Of a stretch of DNA of 64,000 bases, positions 60,793 through 64,000 are shown piece after piece. The notes beneath the pieces are model-generated. The model searched no databases. It worked only from the letters and a program-made list of their open reading frames with translations, and was not told where the DNA came from. The DNA is taken from contig JBAZNL010000001.1 of NCBI GenBank assembly GCA_041649275.1, positions 434,001 to 498,000 on the forward strand. The letters run 5' to 3'. The DNA comes from Candidatus Izemoplasmatales bacterium. Its GTDB lineage: Bacteria > Bacillota_I > Bacilli_A > Izemoplasmatales > Hujiaoplasmataceae. The first letter of the stretch is position 1, and the number at the start of each line of letters is the position of its first letter. The position numbers were made by a program, and so were the translations under genes.

Positions 60793-61563
60793 ATGGCAAA
60801 GATCAAAACGCTGTTCAACGATTTTTACACCGATCGACCCCGCTTCTTCCTGACTTGCTTCAAGTTCTTTCTCATGTTCCTGTTCTGGATCGCCTTCTAC
60901 ATCGCCGCGTTCACGGCGAGAACCGTCACCGAACCGAACCGCTTCAATGTCGCCGACCTCGCCGGCGTCGGCAGCACGTTCGTCCTGATCTGGTGGATCC
61001 TCACGCTTGGATTCCTTGCTCTGACGCTATTAAAAAACGACAAGGGACTCAAGATCGTGGGCATCCTGCAGATCGCCCTCGCCGTCATCTATCTGGGCAT
61101 GATCATGCTCATCTACGCGAACGTCGCCAAGGAACTCGCCGGCAACCCCGATGTGACACTGTCCTATTCGTTCGGATTCTGGCTCATGCTCATCCTGCTC
61201 GCGGCGTTCGTCGTGTCGACCTTCTTCGGTCAGTTGCTCGAGAAGCTGCTTGTTCGCGTCCTTCCTGCGACACTGCTCAATCCGGTTCCTGCCGAAGCTC
61301 CCGCTCCGATCGCCGAACCGGAGCCGGAACCGATGAAGGAAGCCGTGAAGGAACCAGTGCCGGACGTCCCTCCGCCCGCACCGGTCGCTCCTGAGCCCGA
61401 ACCGGAACCCGAACCCGTCGTCGAACCGATTGAAGCCCCGGCATCGGAGCCGGAATCGGAACCCGCCCCCGTGGTCGAACCGACCGAAGTATCCGCACCT
61501 GCCGAACCCGAGCCGGAAGAGCAGCCTGCGCAACCGGTCGAACCGCCGAAACCGGAATCCTGA
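60793..61563 (+). CDS. Four-helix membrane protein with long Pro/Glu tail
   Basis: 256 residues; start after GGGAGGCATGCA. Four membrane helices (about 21-43, 56-78, 87-108, 124-150) form a compact domain. A 95-residue tail rich in Pro, Glu and Val (PEPEPEPVV, APASEPESEPAPVV) follows and is probably extended. TonB- or wall-spanning-like rods have similar tails, but here the C-terminal side should be cytoplasmic or external depending on topology, which I cannot fix. Function unknown; single gene. Confidence 0.75.
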   Translation: MAKIKTLFNDFYTDRPRFFLTCFKFFLMFLFWIAFYIAAFTARTVTEPNRFNVADLAGVGSTFVLIWWILTLGFLALTLLKNDKGLKIVGILQIALAVIYLGMIMLIYANVAKELAGNPDVTLSYSFGFWLMLILLAAFVVSTFFGQLLEKLLVRVLPATLLNPVPAEAPAPIAEPEPEPMKEAVKEPVPDVPPPAPVAPEPEPEPEPVVEPIEAPASEPESEPAPVVEPTEVSAPAEPEPEEQPAQPVEPPKPES

Positions 61564-61662
61564 CGCAACGGCCGCACTCGCAGAAGACCAGGAGGAACGC
61601 TTCCTGGTCTTTTCTCATTGGGCTGACATCGGAACGAAAATGTGATATATTGAAAACGATTC

Positions 61663-61693
61663 TTGACATTGACGTAGCGTCAAGGTGTATCAT
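61663..61693 (+). promoter_or_regulatory. MerR-type promoter with 19-base spacer and dyad
   Basis: TTGACA (61663-61668) and TATCAT (61688-61693) are 19 bases apart. The spacer holds the dyad TTGACG-TAG-CGTCAA (61669-61683). Long spacer plus dyad is the classic MerR-family activation site, so the gene likely regulates itself. Confidence 0.85.
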
Positions 61694-61716
61694 GGTCTCG
61701 ACGGGAGGGATGTCCC

Positions 61717-62469
61717 TTGGAATACACGATTACGGACCTTGCCCGACTGTCGGGCGTCAGCACGCGAACGCTCCGCTATTACGACGCAATCGGTCTACTA
61801 AAACCATGGAAGACCGGATCCGGCGGCATCCGTCTCTACGGCGATGCGGAGACCGACCGGCTTCGCCAGATCCTCTTCTACCGGGAACTCGACGTTCCGC
61901 TCGCGGATATCCGCCGTATCGTCGCGGCGAAAGGATTCGATCCCGTGACCGCACTGGCCGGACATCGCCGCGCGCTCTTGTCGCGCCGAGATCGGCTCGA
62001 CGCCCTGATCACCACCATCGATGCGGAGCTTGACGCCCGCGGAAAAGGAGAATCCATGAAGAACGACGAGAAGTTCGCCGCATTGAAGAAGCGGCAGATT
62101 GCGGAAAACGAGAAGGCGTACGGATCCGAAGTCCGCGCCGCGTTCGGCAGCGCGACGATCGACGAAGCCAACGCCCGGTACGAGGGGATGGATCGCGACA
62201 CCTACGCGAAGATGGACGCGATGTCGGCGGACGTCATCCGGCTGCTGCTTGCGGCGATGGACGACGGCGACGTCCGTTCGGATGCCGCCCGACGGCTCGT
62301 GCGGCTCCATCGGGACTGGCTCATGCTGTTTTGGACCTCATACAGTCCGGAAGCCCACAAGGGACTGGCGGACGCCTACGTCGACGATCCGCGCTTCGCA
62401 GCGTACTACGACCGTCATCGACCCGGCGCGGCCGTGTTCCTGCGCGACGCGATCAAAGCGAACGTCTGA
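61717..62469 (+). CDS. MerR family regulator with TipAS-like effector domain
   Basis: 250 residues from a TTG start, placed 7 bases after GGAGGG and about 16 bases after the predicted transcript start. N-terminal MerR HTH (YTITDLARLSGVSTRTLRYY, IRLYGDAE) and dimer helix (about 75-110). The C-terminal half (about 125-250) matches the TipAS drug-binding domain: NARYEGMDRDTYAKMDAMSA and MLFWTSYSPEAHKGLADAYV. Relatives activate multidrug genes on binding antibiotics; no export gene follows here. Confidence 0.92.
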   Translation: MEYTITDLARLSGVSTRTLRYYDAIGLLKPWKTGSGGIRLYGDAETDRLRQILFYRELDVPLADIRRIVAAKGFDPVTALAGHRRALLSRRDRLDALITTIDAELDARGKGESMKNDEKFAALKKRQIAENEKAYGSEVRAAFGSATIDEANARYEGMDRDTYAKMDAMSADVIRLLLAAMDDGDVRSDAARRLVRLHRDWLMLFWTSYSPEAHKGLADAYVDDPRFAAYYDRHRPGAAVFLRDAIKANV

Positions 62470-62475
62470 ATACGA

Positions 62476-62508
62476 AAACCTCCCGCGGTTCGAAACCGCG
62501 GGAGGTTT
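62476..62508. terminator. Strong bidirectional terminator
   Basis: A 15-bp perfect stem (AAACCTCCCGCGGTT and complement) with loop CGA; T-rich on both outer sides. Confidence 0.88.
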
Positions 62509-62524
62509 ATATTCATTTGATGCG

Positions 62525-63193
62525 TCAGGCGTTGGGGCAGACGCCGGCGTATCCGCCGTTGCTGCCGTTGCCGCCGTTCTTCGAACCGACGCCGAACTTC
62601 GAACCGTTACCCTTGTTACCCTTGCCGAAGACGTTGCGGATGCGATTCATGACGTCCGAACCGACGAAGTTGTAGCGATCCCTCGTGAAGGCCTTCAGGT
62701 GGTTCGTGGACGCGTTCCGGAGATAGGTGAAGACCGTCGCGACGTCCTCGGGGAGATCTTCGACGGCGAGGAAGGCGTCGTACATGGCGATGTTCGCCGT
62801 CTCGGCGTCCACACCGGTCGAGAGGGCCGCCGTGATCGACTCGGGGAGGACGACGGATGCGGCCGCTTCATTCGCGGGAACTTCGATGCCGTACGCTTCG
62901 AAGAGCGGGAGAAGCAGGTCGATGTGCGTCTGTTCGGCGGCGATGATGTTCGTGAAGGGACGAATCTCGCCATAGGCAGCGATGATCGCGGCGTAGGTCG
63001 CTTGGGCGAGGTACTCGTCCTGGATCGCGGCCGTCAGCATCTCTTCGACGGTATATCCGTCCTGGGCGAGTTCGACGTACGAGGCGTCGGTGGAAAACGT
63101 GGAGTCGGCATTTACGGTGGCGATGGCGACGGTGGTGCCGCCGAGGGCGATGACGCCGGCGACGATGAGCGACTTGATCAGATTCCTTTTCAT
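62525..63193 (-). CDS. Secreted ferritin-like protein, DUF2202
   Basis: 222 residues with signal peptide (MKRNLIKSLIVAGVIALGGT). Four-helix bundle of the DUF2202 type: IQDEYLAQATYAAIIAAYGE and IIAAEQTHIDLLLPLFEAYG supply Glu/His ligands of a possible di-metal site, and ANIAMYDAF and NHLKAF follow in the second half. The C-terminus is a Gly/Asn/Lys-rich tail. Start at 63193 follows AAGGAGG. Confidence 0.9.
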   Translation of the reverse strand: MKRNLIKSLIVAGVIALGGTTVAIATVNADSTFSTDASYVELAQDGYTVEEMLTAAIQDEYLAQATYAAIIAAYGEIRPFTNIIAAEQTHIDLLLPLFEAYGIEVPANEAAASVVLPESITAALSTGVDAETANIAMYDAFLAVEDLPEDVATVFTYLRNASTNHLKAFTRDRYNFVGSDVMNRIRNVFGKGNKGNGSKFGVGSKNGGNGSNGGYAGVCPNA

Positions 63194-63314
63194 GTGGGAA
63201 AACCTCCTTGTCGGTTTTTCTGCAACATATACGGATCGCGGACCGGGCTTATTGGAGGGATCGCGAAACTTCACAGAAGGCTCATCTTCCGCTTACGACT
63301 TTGCCGCAAAACGA

Positions 63315-63347
63315 GAAAAAAAGGCCCTCGCTCGACGCGGAGGCCTT
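63315..63347 (-). terminator. Terminator of the GNAT gene
   Basis: AAGGCCTCCGC...GCGAGGGCCTT imperfect stem with TTTTTTT on the minus strand. Confidence 0.8.
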
Positions 63348-63361
63348 GACGGTGTTTCGGA

Positions 63362-64000
63362 TCACTCTTCGACGATGATGTCGGTGCCGACGACGGCGAC
63401 TTCGAATCCAAGCGAAAGCGCCAGCTTGACGGAAGCGATGTTGTCGTCGTCGCAGCGGTAGATCGGCGTTCTCCCGAGTGCGAGCGAGCGGTTGCAGATT
63501 TCGGCGACGACGGATCTGCCGACGCCGTCGTTGCGGTAGTTCGGCCCCGTGATGACGCCGATGTCGGCGAGATCGTCCCCCCAGAACCAGAGCGACGCGA
63601 CGCCGACGAGGACATCGTCCTTGAACATCCCGACGACGAGGTCGTCGTCGATCGCGACCTGGCCGTGCGCCAGTTCGGGTTCGGAACACGTGGTCTTCAA
63701 CAGTTCGAGCGCCTTCTTGTCCTTGCGCGTGAGGATGCGTACGGACGCGTGTTCGCAGCACGGAGGCTGCTGGACCGGCTGTTCGGTGAAGGTGATGACG
63801 CCACGATAGAGGGCAAAGCGTTCGTTGCCGAGGACGCGTTTGGCGATTTCGCGGTCGGACAGTTCGGGCGTGATGTTGGCGCCCTTGACCTTCTCGACCA
63901 GTTCCGGGGCGACGTCGAGGACGATCCGGTCGTCGGAACGCCAAAGCGCGACGGGATCGATGTTCCCCATCGTTTCGTTCGGATTGATCAGGACCGGCTT
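63362..64000 (-). CDS. GNAT-family acetyltransferase, 5' end outside window
   Basis: At least 212 residues; the frame is open to the window edge and reads KPVLINPNET before the internal Met at 63970, so translation likely starts beyond the edge. The C-terminal GNAT domain is clear: VGVASLWFWGDDLADIGVIT then GPNYRNDGVGRSVVAEI, the acetyl-CoA pyrophosphate loop (R/Q-x2-G-x-G). The first half is an unassigned N-terminal domain. Substrate unknown. Confidence 0.85.
   Translation of the reverse strand, partial: KPVLINPNETMGNIDPVALWRSDDRIVLDVAPELVEKVKGANITPELSDREIAKRVLGNERFALYRGVITFTEQPVQQPPCCEHASVRILTRKDKKALELLKTTCSEPELAHGQVAIDDDLVVGMFKDDVLVGVASLWFWGDDLADIGVITGPNYRNDGVGRSVVAEICNRSLALGRTPIYRCDDDNIASVKLALSLGFEVAVVGTDIIVEE

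Overview
The window is GC-rich (roughly 60%). It reads as the chromosome of an anaerobic, fermentative low-branching Bacillota/Mollicutes-like bacterium. The main clues are a complete V/A-type ATPase operon, acetate kinase beside a YtxK-type methylase, an oxygen-sensitive class III ribonucleotide reductase, methylglyoxal synthase, a DegV protein, a PHP-type histidinol-phosphatase homologue, a CotH-domain lipoprotein and Gram-positive-style promoters (TTGACA/TATAAT, many extended -10). UGA is a normal stop codon, so the genetic code is standard, unlike Mycoplasma and Spiroplasma. Taxonomy below class is inference.

Layout. 1-2.6 kb holds a cut-off secreted protein, ackA and a ytxK-like gene; yidD follows on the other strand. 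2.9-11.6 kb is a nine-gene V-ATPase operon on the minus strand (order G/H, C, I, K, F, E, A, B, D); as given, the B gene carries a one-base frameshift. 11.9-12.3 kb is a DUF6979-type gene.

12.49-26.48 kb is a roughly 14.0-kb element integrated in a tRNA-Leu(UAG) gene. It has a tyrosine integrase at its right end, a divergent XRE repressor, and a tRNA 3' end at both borders. In between lie small early-type genes, two putative winged-helix proteins, a membrane-anchored Zot/FtsK-like ATPase, an HtrA-like protease with an altered triad, a tiny Lys/Ala/Pro protein, two large secreted proteins (one with Ig/cadherin-like repeats, one ending in a hydrophobic tail) and a 50-residue membrane protein. 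I see no terminase, portal, major capsid, tail or relaxase. The best reading is an undescribed filamentous (inovirus-like) or membrane-vesicle virus. It has unusual non-coding parts: a long hairpin region, a dyad-rich control region, and a short promoter-to-terminator transcript complementary to the hairpin region.

26.4-42 kb returns to host genes: four tRNAs (Leu, Lys, Gln, His), DegV, an EF-G-like GTPase, a U32 peptidase followed by a heterodimeric ABC exporter, a GrpB-family protein, tRNA-Trp, an HMA-domain protein, a GH31 glycosidase and a PHP phosphatase.

42.0-43.9 kb carries what I consider the most novel locus. A TPR-type cytoplasmic regulator lies just downstream of a gene for a secreted precursor made of six near-identical 17-residue repeats (core ADDPEPDFVYP). 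The promoter overlaps a dyad. This looks like a multi-copy-pheromone RRNPP quorum-sensing pair.

44-64 kb: a PQ-loop membrane protein, a PlsC acyltransferase with a zinc ribbon, a membrane diguanylate cyclase, an ABC-F protein with one degenerate ATPase site, an MFS transporter, nrdDG, a CotH lipoprotein, tRNA-Tyr, mgsA, a phosphodiesterase-like protein, a MATE exporter, tRNA-Thr/Val/Glu, a HhH-GPD glycosylase, a Pro/Glu-tailed membrane protein, a TipA-like MerR regulator, a DUF2202 ferritin-like protein and a GNAT protein cut by the right edge.
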